From assembly GCA_009775605.1 (NCBI GenBank), contig VSPV01000027.1:1-23630 (forward strand): 23,630 nucleotides of DNA. Direction: 5' to 3'. Below, one piece after another: positions 1 to 7,689 of this stretch. The notes beneath the pieces were generated by a model, which worked only from the letters and a program-made list of their open reading frames with translations, did no database searches and was not told the origin of the DNA. Each line of letters opens with the position of its first letter. Within the stretch, counting starts at the first letter, position 1. Origin of the DNA: Paramuribaculum sp. (GTDB lineage Bacteria > Bacteroidota > Bacteroidia > Bacteroidales > Muribaculaceae). The position numbers were made by a program, and so were the translations under genes.

Positions 1-31
1 CAGGTATTCTAACCAGCTGAACTACCACACC
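1..31 (-). tRNA. tRNA-Asp, 5' part only (cut by window edge)
   Basis: Read on the minus strand, the first 31 bases begin GGTGTGGTAGTTCAGCTGG and continue to AGAATACCTG. This is the acceptor arm, the D arm and the start of the anticodon stem of a bacterial tRNA, and it closely matches known tRNA-Asp (GG at the 5' end, GTTCAG..GGTTAGAATACCTG). The anticodon, T arm and 3' end lie outside the window, so the Asp identity comes from the 5' half alone. A Bacteroidota-type promoter lies about 40 bases upstream. It is 6 kb from the recombinase and is not an obvious integration target. Confidence 0.85.
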
Positions 32-73
32 AAGTTTTGAGGTGCAAGTGGCGTTCTTGCCGTTTTGCGAGTG

Positions 74-104
74 CAAAGTTAAAGCACGATTTTGATTCCT
101 GCAA
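74..104 (-). promoter_or_regulatory. Bacteroidota-type promoter for tRNA-Asp
   Basis: On the minus strand TTG (102-104) is followed after 20 bases by TAACTTTG (74-81), matching the -33 TTG / -7 TAnnTTTG consensus. Transcription would start near 67, giving a short tRNA leader. Confidence 0.65.
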
Positions 105-218
105 GTTTTTCAGCAAAAAAATTGCTTTTTCTTCAAAATATCCTCCAAAATCCGCTTTCCGGAGGGTTGAAATCAGCGAAAACGCCTCGTCCGGCAGTAT
201 TATCCAAATCTAAACCCA

Positions 219-268
219 GAAAGAATAGATAAAATCCTCCGCCCGCGAAATCAGCAGAGCGGAGGATT
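219..268 (-). terminator. terminator after the InlB-repeat protein gene
   Basis: A perfect 10-bp inverted repeat (AATCCTCCGC at 233-242, GCGGAGGATT at 259-268) with a 16-base loop sits just after the stop codon at 292. On the minus strand it is followed by a T-rich run down to about 219. A second outer pair, AAACCC (212-217) and GGGTTT (271-276), could extend it. Confidence 0.75.
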
Positions 269-291
269 CCGGGTTTATTGCTTTACGGGAA

Positions 292-3200
292 TCAGCGGAT
301 GAGGATTTTCTTTTTGACCGCACCGTCAATCATTATATAGATTCCGGGGCTAAGACGGTCGGCCGGGATTTCGATGCCATGAAGATTGTAGTAACGGGGT
401 CTGGAGCCATCATTGCGCGTGGAATCGATGCCCGACGATACCGTGGAGAAGCGGAGTTCTATCATCACGTCTCCTTCAGCAGAAATGGCTTTGTAAAGGC
501 TGCCGTCGGCGCGTTGAGTGAAATCCTCGTCAACAGACAGCACTGTTATGACGCCGTTGTTGCTCACAGCGGCGGAGATCAAGGTATACCCTTTGTCAGG
601 AACCGCAAAAAGATGAAGCACGTCGCCATAGTGGATGACGGATCCTCCTGCCATCGCATCGCCCGCGGGGACGCCTGCGGCATCCACATTCCCGTAGACA
701 GCTGCATGTCCTCGCCCCGATTCCGTGACGATAAGCGTATAATTTATCATGGCAAATTCAGCCTTGATTTCGATGTCGTTTCCGGCCACAATCACCGCGC
801 GCCCATCGAAGTCGACGGGAACTTCGGCACCCGTGACTTTAAGAGCGGCAAGCCGTGCACCGCCCTGAGGCTCGCAGACAAGCGTTATCTCACTGCCCTT
901 CTCTACCTCGCCGCCTGATGCTATCGCACCATCGCCGCTAACAACACTTACAGTTCCCGGCCCGACAGAGGAATAAGACACAATAACTTTTTCCGGAACC
1001 GAAGGTTCATCGCCGGAAGCGGCGGGGTCAACCTCAAATATGGCGCCAACCTCAGTATCGCCGGTTACAATGAATCGATCGGCGGCAATCACCTCGCGGT
1101 TCAGAGTCACGGCCGCGAGTTTATAGCCATGATCGGCGACAGCTGCAATCAACACAAGAGTTCCTTCGGCAACAGCCGAACCGGATTCGATACGGGTTCC
1201 CTCTTCATCGGAAAGCGTTATGGTTCCGTTTCTTGACGGCTCTATGGTCACCACATACTTGGTTACCGACGGCTCAACCGGGGGCGCCGCTCTGACAATG
1301 GCCTTGATAACGCTTTCACCGGTGACAACAAACGTGTTTCCATCAAGTTTCGCGTCGTTCCGATAGATGCCCTCGAGTTCGTATCCGTTATCAGGTCTGA
1401 CTTCAACCGTAACTACAGTCCCTTCAAGCACCGGAGTACCGGAAGGAATAATGGTGCCACTTTCATCGAAAAGCCTTACAGAAACATTTGATTGCGCCAG
1501 GACTTTCACCGCATATTTCTCTTTTCCTGTCGGTGTCTTCTTCACTACGGCTTTTATCTTGCTCTCACAGGCCACGGTAAAGGTGTTTCCATCGAGCTTC
1601 TCACCGTTCAGATAAATATACTCAAGCTCGTAGCCGGTGGCAGGCGTGGCCATAACTGTCACTACCGTACCTTCGGGCAACGAAGTTCCGGAGGGTATAG
1701 TAGCATCATCATCCCCTTTGAGCGTCACCGTTACATTTTCCTGTTCCACTATAGTTACTGTGTATTTCACTATTGTAGGGCTTTTAGGCTTCACTTTTGC
1801 CTCGACGGTGCTTTCAACGGTTAGCGTAAAGTTTTCTCCAGTCAGTTTCACATTGTTGACATAAATACCTTCAAGTTCATAACCTTCAGCGGGTGTAGCC
1901 GTCACGGTAACAAGTGTTCCGACCGGGAGCGTGGATCCGGAGGCAATCTCATCCCCGGAGTCGTCGGTAAGCTTTACGGTGACATTTTCCCGCTCCGTGA
2001 CCTTCACCGCATATTTTGCAAGCTCAGGTGTTTCTCCTTCAGCTTTTCTGACTTTCACTTCAATTCTACTATATCCGCGAAGGGTGAAAGTATCTCCACG
2101 AAGTCTCTGGCCGTTAACATAGATGCCCTCTACCTCGTAACCGTCGGCAGGTGTCGGGATAACGGTAATCGTTGAGCCCTCCTGCAGTTCACTTCCAACT
2201 AAAAGCTGATCGTCTACATGGTCGGTAAATTTCACGGATACGTTGTCGTTAAATTCCCTCACGACTTTGAAATATACATTTCTCCGCTCTCTGAACAGAG
2301 CCACAAAATCCAAGTCGGAATCAACCGTCATGGGAATTATATCTTCCGGCGGAAGGGGCTCATTACGACTGTTTATCGTTGCACTGCCAAGCATATATCC
2401 ATCTTCGGGCACACATGTCACCAACAGCGTTTTACCACTCTCCACCTTCTCGCCAGACAGCACCGGTTCGCCGTCGACCGTTGCCGAGACCTTGCCGCTT
2501 CCTGATGCAGAGAAACTCACCGTAAAATGAGTCGGCTCCACAGCCTTTGCAACCGCATAAACTTCACTCAGCTCCGACACAGTGAAGGTATCGCCCACAA
2601 GAGGCGCTCCGTTAAGATATATCCCCGCCAGTTCGTACCCCTCGGCGGCAATGGCGCTTACCTTCACGACCGTACCCTCACGCAAAAGAGTTCCTGAAGT
2701 GATTTCGTTTCCATCTTTATCTGTCAGCGCCACGGTGACATTAGGCTGAAATCTCACCGTAACGGCATACATGGCGGGGGGCGCCTCTTTCTCCTTAACT
2801 ACCACACGGACGCGACAATCCCCTCGCACCGTAAACGTGGAGCCTTGTATCGGCATATCGTTGACATATATGCCTTCTACCTCATAACCATCCGCCGGAG
2901 CGGCCGTGACCATCACTTTCGTACCCTCGGCAACCGCCGAGCCGGATTCAATTTCGCCGATGTTTTCTGCCGAAAGAGTTACCGACACATTTTCCACCGG
3001 TTCTATGGTAACCGTGAACTCCGACGGCTCTTTTTCAAAAACAGCTTTTATTACCACGGCTTCCGTCACTTCCACCGTGAAGTTTCCGGCTGCATCCGGC
3101 TGCGTTTCAACCTCATTTACCGTAAGCGTTTTCAGTCGGTAGCCGTCTCCCGCTGAGACCTGACATGCGAGCATAGTGCCCTTCTCAACTTCATCACCGG

Positions 3201-5367
3201 AAGCAACGTCCGCCTCGCCATTCTTTACTGTCAGGGAGCCTCCTCCTTCCGTGGTATATTCCACTTTGAATTTCTCCGTCGCGGTCTTTTCTTTTATAAC
3301 CACGGAAATCGTGCAATCGCCTTCCACTATGAAAGTATTGCCTTCAATCGGCTCATCGTTGACCTTTATGCAGTCAAGCTCGTAACCGTCATCCGGCCTG
3401 ACATCGACTCTTAGTTTAGTGCCGGCAGGAACGGAAGTGTTATTAGCGACGATATTTCCCGCCTCATCATAAACTTTTACTGCGGCAATTCTTATCGCAT
3501 TAATCGTCAATAAATACTTTGTCAGCTCTACCTCCTTTTGTCTCACTTCGGCCTTTACAGTGCTTTCTTCTGTAACCACAAACGAGTTGCCGTCAAGTTT
3601 ATCTCCATTTACGTAGATTCCAATGAGTTCATAACCATCTGCGGGAATAACTTCTACTTTTACCCTGTCTCCCTGGTTCCACTCTGAACCGGGTGCCTGC
3701 CAGATATCGTAAGTATTTCGGAGAACAACCGTTACGTGCTCCACCTGCTCAACCATCACCTTATACTTTGCTACCGTCGGCACGGCTGGTTCAAATACGG
3801 CTTTTATAATTATATTCTCAGTCACTTCCACGCTGAAATTTCCATTGGCATCAGGTTGCGTCTCTATACCATTTACCGTTAGAGATTTCAGATTATATCC
3901 GTCGGCAGGTGTTGCAACACATGTAAGCATCGCTCCATTATCAACCTCCTCACCAGATGCAATGGATGCCTCGCCATTCTTTACCATCAGCGTCCCCTGG
4001 CCGTCCGCTGAGTATTCAACTTTGAATTTTTCAGGGATGACCTGAGTCAATTCCCTTACCATAGCCTTGACCACACTTTCCCGCCAAAGTGTAAACCCAT
4101 TTCCTTCAATCTTCTCATCGTTTACGTAAATACCTTCCAGTACGTAACCTTCGCGAGGAGTGGCTTCTACTGTGATTCTACTTCCGGCTGACATCTCTGT
4201 TCCAGTAATTATAACTTCCCCTTTGTCATTTTTAAGTTTCACGGCAACCCCAGCTTGAGGTTCAACCGAAACTTTAAACTTCTTAGTAGAAGATATCCGA
4301 TCTACTTTTGTCGAAACCGTACTTATTCCTTTGACAATAAACGCAGCTCCTTCTATTTTTTCGTTATTGACATAGATACCGTCCACCTCGTAACCCTCAT
4401 GGGGTTCGACTGTCACATTTACAATGGTACCATTCTGAACTTCCGAGCCACCGGCTAATGGCTGGCCATTGACCGTCAACGTGATGTCAGCATGTTCATT
4501 TTGCGCAATATTAACTGCGTAAAATTGGGATGACCCTTGTGATGGCGATTCATATATAGGCCAGATGCCCATAAGTTTGCCATGATGTTCTTTCCCAGAA
4601 ATATCCCTTACGGTTCCACCTGACAAATCACTGAAATCATACGCCGCCAGAACAGTTTTATCTGGAAGAAATGTTTCCGAGCCCATATCCCTCCTTACAT
4701 CTTCCTGCGAAAAAGCATCGCGATAAAATCTCACATCATCTATCTCTCCCTTGAAAAAATTCTCAATTGCAGTTTCAGAAAACAAAGTATTTGATGCCGC
4801 CTTATATCCTGCGCCAATTATCACACCAGCCTTATTGGGAATCACATCATTCTTAGCAAGATAAGTTCCTTCGTCTTTATTATTAGCATTGGCTAATTCG
4901 CCGTCAATATAAAAATAAATTTTTTTACCATCATGAATCAACGTCAAATGTTTCTGTATTCCTTTTGGTGTAAGATTTCTAGTAGAACGAATGGAAACTA
5001 TTGATCCTGGGGTTGAATATCTTACAAACGCATTATTAATCAGCATTGATTCCCCTGGATTCGAAAACTCATAGCCAGTCCAATCCCTATCCGTGAGACT
5101 TGTAAAGTATCTTACCACACTACTCAAAAATACTTCTTTCTTTCCTACTTGCTGATCTTCAGCGAGAGTCACCCTCATGGTTATAGTCATAGTGCCTCCT
5201 GCCGGGATGGCAAAATCATTGCTTTTTGGAATCTTCACATATCGGGTTCCGTCTAAATCCAGATAGCCCGGACTCGGAACAGTCTCCGCCCCAAATCCTA
5301 TAGCCGGAAAAACAAAAGAGCATAAAACAAGGACCAATACACCTAACCTGACGTTAAATAGTTTCAT
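292..5367 (-). CDS. large secreted LamG / InlB-type repeat surface protein with T9SS-like tail
   Basis: A 1691-residue exported protein. Residues 1-27 form a signal peptide (hydrophobic LGVLVLVLCSFVFPA core, cleavage near GFGAE). Residues about 33-270 look like a LamG/concanavalin A-like domain, with the typical GEIDDVRFYRDAFSQEDV ending. From about 282 to 1640 there are roughly 16 tandem repeats of 80-90 residues, each with an AGY-like turn then a GIYVNxxKLxGxTF segment. This is the InlB B-repeat/Flg_new type beta-grasp repeat. The last 45 residues (YYNLHGIEIP...GIYIMIDGAVKKKILIR) resemble a type IX secretion sorting tail, so a cell-surface or secreted location is expected. The ligand is unknown; the LamG domain suggests glycan or host-protein binding. 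It is monocistronic, with its own promoter and terminator. The family call is confident, the role is not. Confidence 0.85.
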   Translation of the reverse strand: MKLFNVRLGVLVLVLCSFVFPAIGFGAETVPSPGYLDLDGTRYVKIPKSNDFAIPAGGTMTITMRVTLAEDQQVGKKEVFLSSVVRYFTSLTDRDWTGYEFSNPGESMLINNAFVRYSTPGSIVSIRSTRNLTPKGIQKHLTLIHDGKKIYFYIDGELANANNKDEGTYLAKNDVIPNKAGVIIGAGYKAASNTLFSETAIENFFKGEIDDVRFYRDAFSQEDVRRDMGSETFLPDKTVLAAYDFSDLSGGTVRDISGKEHHGKLMGIWPIYESPSQGSSQFYAVNIAQNEHADITLTVNGQPLAGGSEVQNGTIVNVTVEPHEGYEVDGIYVNNEKIEGAAFIVKGISTVSTKVDRISSTKKFKVSVEPQAGVAVKLKNDKGEVIITGTEMSAGSRITVEATPREGYVLEGIYVNDEKIEGNGFTLWRESVVKAMVRELTQVIPEKFKVEYSADGQGTLMVKNGEASIASGEEVDNGAMLTCVATPADGYNLKSLTVNGIETQPDANGNFSVEVTENIIIKAVFEPAVPTVAKYKVMVEQVEHVTVVLRNTYDIWQAPGSEWNQGDRVKVEVIPADGYELIGIYVNGDKLDGNSFVVTEESTVKAEVRQKEVELTKYLLTINAIRIAAVKVYDEAGNIVANNTSVPAGTKLRVDVRPDDGYELDCIKVNDEPIEGNTFIVEGDCTISVVIKEKTATEKFKVEYTTEGGGSLTVKNGEADVASGDEVEKGTMLACQVSAGDGYRLKTLTVNEVETQPDAAGNFTVEVTEAVVIKAVFEKEPSEFTVTIEPVENVSVTLSAENIGEIESGSAVAEGTKVMVTAAPADGYEVEGIYVNDMPIQGSTFTVRGDCRVRVVVKEKEAPPAMYAVTVRFQPNVTVALTDKDGNEITSGTLLREGTVVKVSAIAAEGYELAGIYLNGAPLVGDTFTVSELSEVYAVAKAVEPTHFTVSFSASGSGKVSATVDGEPVLSGEKVESGKTLLVTCVPEDGYMLGSATINSRNEPLPPEDIIPMTVDSDLDFVALFRERRNVYFKVVREFNDNVSVKFTDHVDDQLLVGSELQEGSTITVIPTPADGYEVEGIYVNGQRLRGDTFTLRGYSRIEVKVRKAEGETPELAKYAVKVTERENVTVKLTDDSGDEIASGSTLPVGTLVTVTATPAEGYELEGIYVNNVKLTGENFTLTVESTVEAKVKPKSPTIVKYTVTIVEQENVTVTLKGDDDATIPSGTSLPEGTVVTVMATPATGYELEYIYLNGEKLDGNTFTVACESKIKAVVKKTPTGKEKYAVKVLAQSNVSVRLFDESGTIIPSGTPVLEGTVVTVEVRPDNGYELEGIYRNDAKLDGNTFVVTGESVIKAIVRAAPPVEPSVTKYVVTIEPSRNGTITLSDEEGTRIESGSAVAEGTLVLIAAVADHGYKLAAVTLNREVIAADRFIVTGDTEVGAIFEVDPAASGDEPSVPEKVIVSYSSVGPGTVSVVSGDGAIASGGEVEKGSEITLVCEPQGGARLAALKVTGAEVPVDFDGRAVIVAGNDIEIKAEFAMINYTLIVTESGRGHAAVYGNVDAAGVPAGDAMAGGSVIHYGDVLHLFAVPDKGYTLISAAVSNNGVITVLSVDEDFTQRADGSLYKAISAEGDVMIELRFSTVSSGIDSTRNDGSRPRYYNLHGIEIPADRLSPGIYIMIDGAVKKKILIR

Positions 5368-5426
5368 GGCGCTTTAAGGATTAGTTTATAAGTAAATGAT
5401 TGGTTATTTTGTCGCAGGCAACAACG

Positions 5427-5456
5427 CAAAGTTACAAATCAAAACGACATTTACAA
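5427..5456 (-). promoter_or_regulatory. promoter of the InlB-repeat protein gene
   Basis: On the minus strand TTG (5454-5456), a 19-base spacer and TAACTTTG (5427-5434) match the Bacteroidota -33/-7 consensus exactly. A start near 5420 gives a 5' UTR of about 50 bases before the ATG at 5367. Confidence 0.75.
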
Positions 5457-5726
5457 CTTATTAGCTCTCAATTTTTTACAATGTGAAATATCAGCTACAT
5501 ATCCGTATAATCCGGCGGCACATTTCCGTTGCTTATAATATACTCCACCACTTCTGACACCCGTTTCCATACCGGGAGATACCATCACCCCCCTGAAAAA
5601 ATAATGGAATGAGCCGCCCCGATAAAGACGCCATCCATTTAAGCATAATTAGCGCCATTTAACAGAGCATCCGGCAGTCCCATGAAATATTTTGGGAGAA
5701 AGATTGTTAGTAGATAATAAATACTA
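5457..5726. other. intergenic stretch with no visible gene
   Basis: The 454-base gap between the divergent surface-protein and DUF2795 genes holds one promoter at each edge. The roughly 270 bases between them contain no convincing ORF, RNA gene or repeat that I could see. Confidence 0.6.
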
Positions 5727-5756
5727 TTGCAGGTAAACATAAAATTACTACTTTTG
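5727..5756 (+). promoter_or_regulatory. promoter of the DUF2795 gene
   Basis: TTG (5727-5729), a 19-base spacer and TACTTTTG (5749-5756) match the Bacteroidota promoter consensus. The start would be near 5763, about 60 bases before the ATG at 5822. Confidence 0.75.
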
Positions 5757-5821
5757 CGCACCCGATAGGAACTACCGGCACAATCAATTGAAATTATCGA
5801 AAAACAATAAACTTAACCATC

Positions 5822-6043
5822 ATGTATTGGACACTTGAATTGGCATCAAAACTTGAAGATGCGCCCTGGCCCGCAACCAAAGAAGAACTCATAGACTACG
5901 CAATGCGCTCAGGCGCCCCCCTCGAAGTAATCGAAAACCTCCAGGAAATGGAAGACGAAGGCGACACCTACGAAAGCATCGAAGACATCTGGCCCGACTA
6001 CCCCTCCAAAGAAGACTTCTTCTTCAACGAAGATGAATATTGA
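5822..6043 (+). CDS. small acidic DUF2795-family protein
   Basis: A 73-residue acidic protein (many D/E, C-terminal FFFNEDEY) resembling the DUF2795 proteins common in Bacteroidota. The conserved core is WPATKEELIDYAMRSGAP followed by a glutamate/aspartate-rich helix and the motif IWPDYPSKEDFF. No catalytic residues or membrane segments are visible. The function is unknown. It has its own promoter and a strong hairpin terminator. I take it as a host chromosomal gene, because the mobile-element genes begin only after its terminator. It may therefore be the gene next to which the element integrated. Confidence 0.85.
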   Translation: MYWTLELASKLEDAPWPATKEELIDYAMRSGAPLEVIENLQEMEDEGDTYESIEDIWPDYPSKEDFFFNEDEY

Positions 6044-6073
6044 AAAGATATAATCATATAATTACCTGATATT

Positions 6074-6117
6074 CAAGGGATAAGCAAAGAATAATTTGTT
6101 TGTCCCTTGCTGTTTTA
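6074..6117 (+). terminator. terminator hairpin after DUF2795 gene, at the putative element junction
   Basis: CAAGGGA (6074-6080) pairs with TCCCTTG (6103-6109). The stem extends inward through 6081-6088 with 6095-6102 to give 15 pairs including two G-T wobbles, around a GAATAA loop, followed by TGTTTTA. Its 3' arm contains the first copy of the TTTGTTTGTCC repeat. Confidence 0.7.
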
Positions 6118-6193
6118 CACCGTCAGACCTTATAGTTTGTTTGTCCATTTTACATCATTTTAGCCCTCAAAAATTAGTTTGTTTGTCCATTTT
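6095..6193 (+). repeat. three direct repeats TTTGTTTGTCC before the recombinase gene
   Basis: Copies start at 6095, 6136 and 6178, so they are spaced 41 and 42 bp, close to four helical turns. The last two are identical over 19 bases (TAGTTTGTTTGTCCATTTT at 6133-6151 and 6175-6193). The third overlaps the recombinase promoter region. They could be recombinase arm-binding sites, attachment-site repeats or operators; the sequence alone does not decide. Confidence 0.7.
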
Positions 6194-6205
6194 TCACTAC
6201 CTTTG
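6178..6205 (+). promoter_or_regulatory. probable recombinase promoter
   Basis: TACCTTTG at 6198-6205 is a perfect -7 element. A TTTG at 6178-6181, inside the third repeat, lies about 16 bases upstream, shorter than the usual spacing, so the -33 element is weak. The start would be near 6212. Confidence 0.5.
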
Positions 6206-6250
6206 CAGAGGTTTGTGAGTATCGACAAAACCACCTAATTTTAATAACAC

Positions 6251-6256
6251 AGGAGG
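6251..6256 (+). promoter_or_regulatory. Shine-Dalgarno AGGAGG before the recombinase
   Basis: A full AGGAGG lies three bases before the ATG at 6260 and supports that start. Strong Shine-Dalgarno sites are uncommon in Bacteroidota. Confidence 0.6.
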
Positions 6257-6259
6257 AAA

Positions 6260-7621
6260 ATGGGAAGACCGAAAAGATTATACCCTACTGGCAAGTATCG
6301 CCTCCGTATTAGAGGCGGGAAAGCACAAAGCGACAAACAATATCCGGTGGCTCTTGAATATACCTGGAATCGTCAGGTAGTTCGTAAAGCTACTAACATT
6401 ACGTGTGCAGTTGAAGATTGGAGCATCAGTGGCAACCAAGGACGTGGGGGCGTAAAATCCTCATATGGTCCAGAAGCCAAACGCATCAACGCCGTCCTTG
6501 TAGCCAAGGTCGATAAAATTGATGCGCTTTTAGCGGAATACTATCAGAAACATCCGGAAGAATTATCTCTTGAACTAATTTCTGATATTCTTAACGAGAA
6601 AGCAGTCGTAACAAGAGAAGATAAGGGAAAAGACTTTGTGGAACTTACATTGGAACGTCTTGCCTCTGATTATTCAAGAAACAGAATAGGACGTAGCCGC
6701 TATCAGAATGGTATAAGCGGTATGAATATGTTTCAAGAGTTTTTACGCTCTACAAAGCGAGGTACATATAAACCCGACGGCATATATGTAGGTGAGATTA
6801 CAGTTGAGCTTATAGAGGCTTATATTGAATGGCGAAGAGAGATAAAAAAGAACGGTGATGCAACGATTAACCATTCTCTTACTCCTATTCTAAAGGCATG
6901 TGCATACGCTGCTGAAATGAAGATGATAGATTACGCTGTCAATGTCAGGATTCAGGATATGCGTATCTCTCCAAAAGCAAATCTCGCAATAGACGATGGA
7001 GAATTTGATGGAAAGAGCTTGTCAGAGGAGGAATTAACTAAACTCGTTAACTACTATAGGGAATGTAAAGAACCACGTCGAAAGGAGTTTATTGAAATGT
7101 TCCTATTCTCCTTCCATGCTTGTGGGCTGCGCGTTGTTGATGTTATGACGCTACAGTGGAGCCATATAGATTTAGAAAAAAGAGAGCTACGGAAGGTTAT
7201 GGTTAAAACAGGTAAAAGGCATATTGTACCCTTAACCGATTTCGCTATCGAGATTCTAAATAACTGGAAAGAAAAACGCAAGGACAGTATATTCGTGTTT
7301 GACCTTGTAAAAGACGATTTAGATATTGAAGATGATGCAGCAATCTATAAGGCAAGAAATAATGCTACCAAGTGCATTAACCAATCACTTGCGGTAGTCG
7401 GCGAGAACTTGGAATTTAAGTTTTCCCTTACAATGCACGTTGCCCGCCATACTTTTGCGGTAATGGCATTAAATAAAGGTCTTTCAATGTCTGTTGTAAG
7501 TCGTTTGCTCGGTCATGGCAGTACGGATATAACTGAAAAGGTTTATGCTCGTTTTCTGCCGGAAACACTGTCAACTGAGTTAAACAAACTGACTGACGAA
7601 CTATCCAATTTCCAGATTTAA
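6260..7621 (+). CDS. tyrosine recombinase/integrase of the mobile element
   Basis: A 453-residue site-specific recombinase. Residues 1-115 form an N-terminal arm-binding-like region, about 125-235 a SAM-like core-binding domain, and about 250-440 the catalytic domain. The catalytic set is visible: R291 (CGLRVVDV), K316 (KTGK), H393 and R396 (MHVARHTFA), H419 (LLGH) and nucleophile Y429 (EKVYARF), so the enzyme appears intact. It would cut and rejoin attachment sites through a 3'-phosphotyrosine bond. It lies at the left end of the element, reads inward, and is preceded by three direct repeats. It is separated by a shared terminator from the convergent minus-strand operon. The specific attachment core cannot be named from one end. 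Confidence 0.93.
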   Translation: MGRPKRLYPTGKYRLRIRGGKAQSDKQYPVALEYTWNRQVVRKATNITCAVEDWSISGNQGRGGVKSSYGPEAKRINAVLVAKVDKIDALLAEYYQKHPEELSLELISDILNEKAVVTREDKGKDFVELTLERLASDYSRNRIGRSRYQNGISGMNMFQEFLRSTKRGTYKPDGIYVGEITVELIEAYIEWRREIKKNGDATINHSLTPILKACAYAAEMKMIDYAVNVRIQDMRISPKANLAIDDGEFDGKSLSEEELTKLVNYYRECKEPRRKEFIEMFLFSFHACGLRVVDVMTLQWSHIDLEKRELRKVMVKTGKRHIVPLTDFAIEILNNWKEKRKDSIFVFDLVKDDLDIEDDAAIYKARNNATKCINQSLAVVGENLEFKFSLTMHVARHTFAVMALNKGLSMSVVSRLLGHGSTDITEKVYARFLPETLSTELNKLTDELSNFQI

Positions 7622-7638
7622 TTATAGTTACATAATAA

Positions 7639-7682
7639 AATAGCCGGCCGCTGGGTGACTAATCACTTTGCGGTCGGCTATT
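7639..7682. terminator. bidirectional terminator between integrase and methylase-helicase genes
   Basis: A 13-bp stem with a single G-T pair (AATAGCCGGCCGC at 7639-7651, GCGGTCGGCTATT at 7670-7682) with an 18-base loop lies between convergent stop codons. On the minus strand it is followed by TTTTATTATG, a good termination run. The plus side has only a short T-rich tail. Confidence 0.8.
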
Positions 7683-7689
7683 GTCTTAG

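Noticed and set aside
1..31. tRNA gene as the ICE attachment site
   Set aside because: The recombinase and repeats are 6 kb away with two host-like genes between, and no tRNA-derived repeat is visible near 6044-6259. The 3' end of the tRNA, the usual target, is outside the window.
379..2530. Several plus-strand frames over the InlB-repeat gene
   Set aside because: Serine/threonine/valine-rich shadow products repeating with the repeat period of the minus-strand gene. The minus frame has a signal peptide, domains, promoter and terminator.
6095..6193. CRISPR array
   Set aside because: There are only three short repeats of 11-19 bases with about 23-30 base gaps, lying in a promoter/terminator region, and no cas genes are present. 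Binding sites or attachment repeats fit better.
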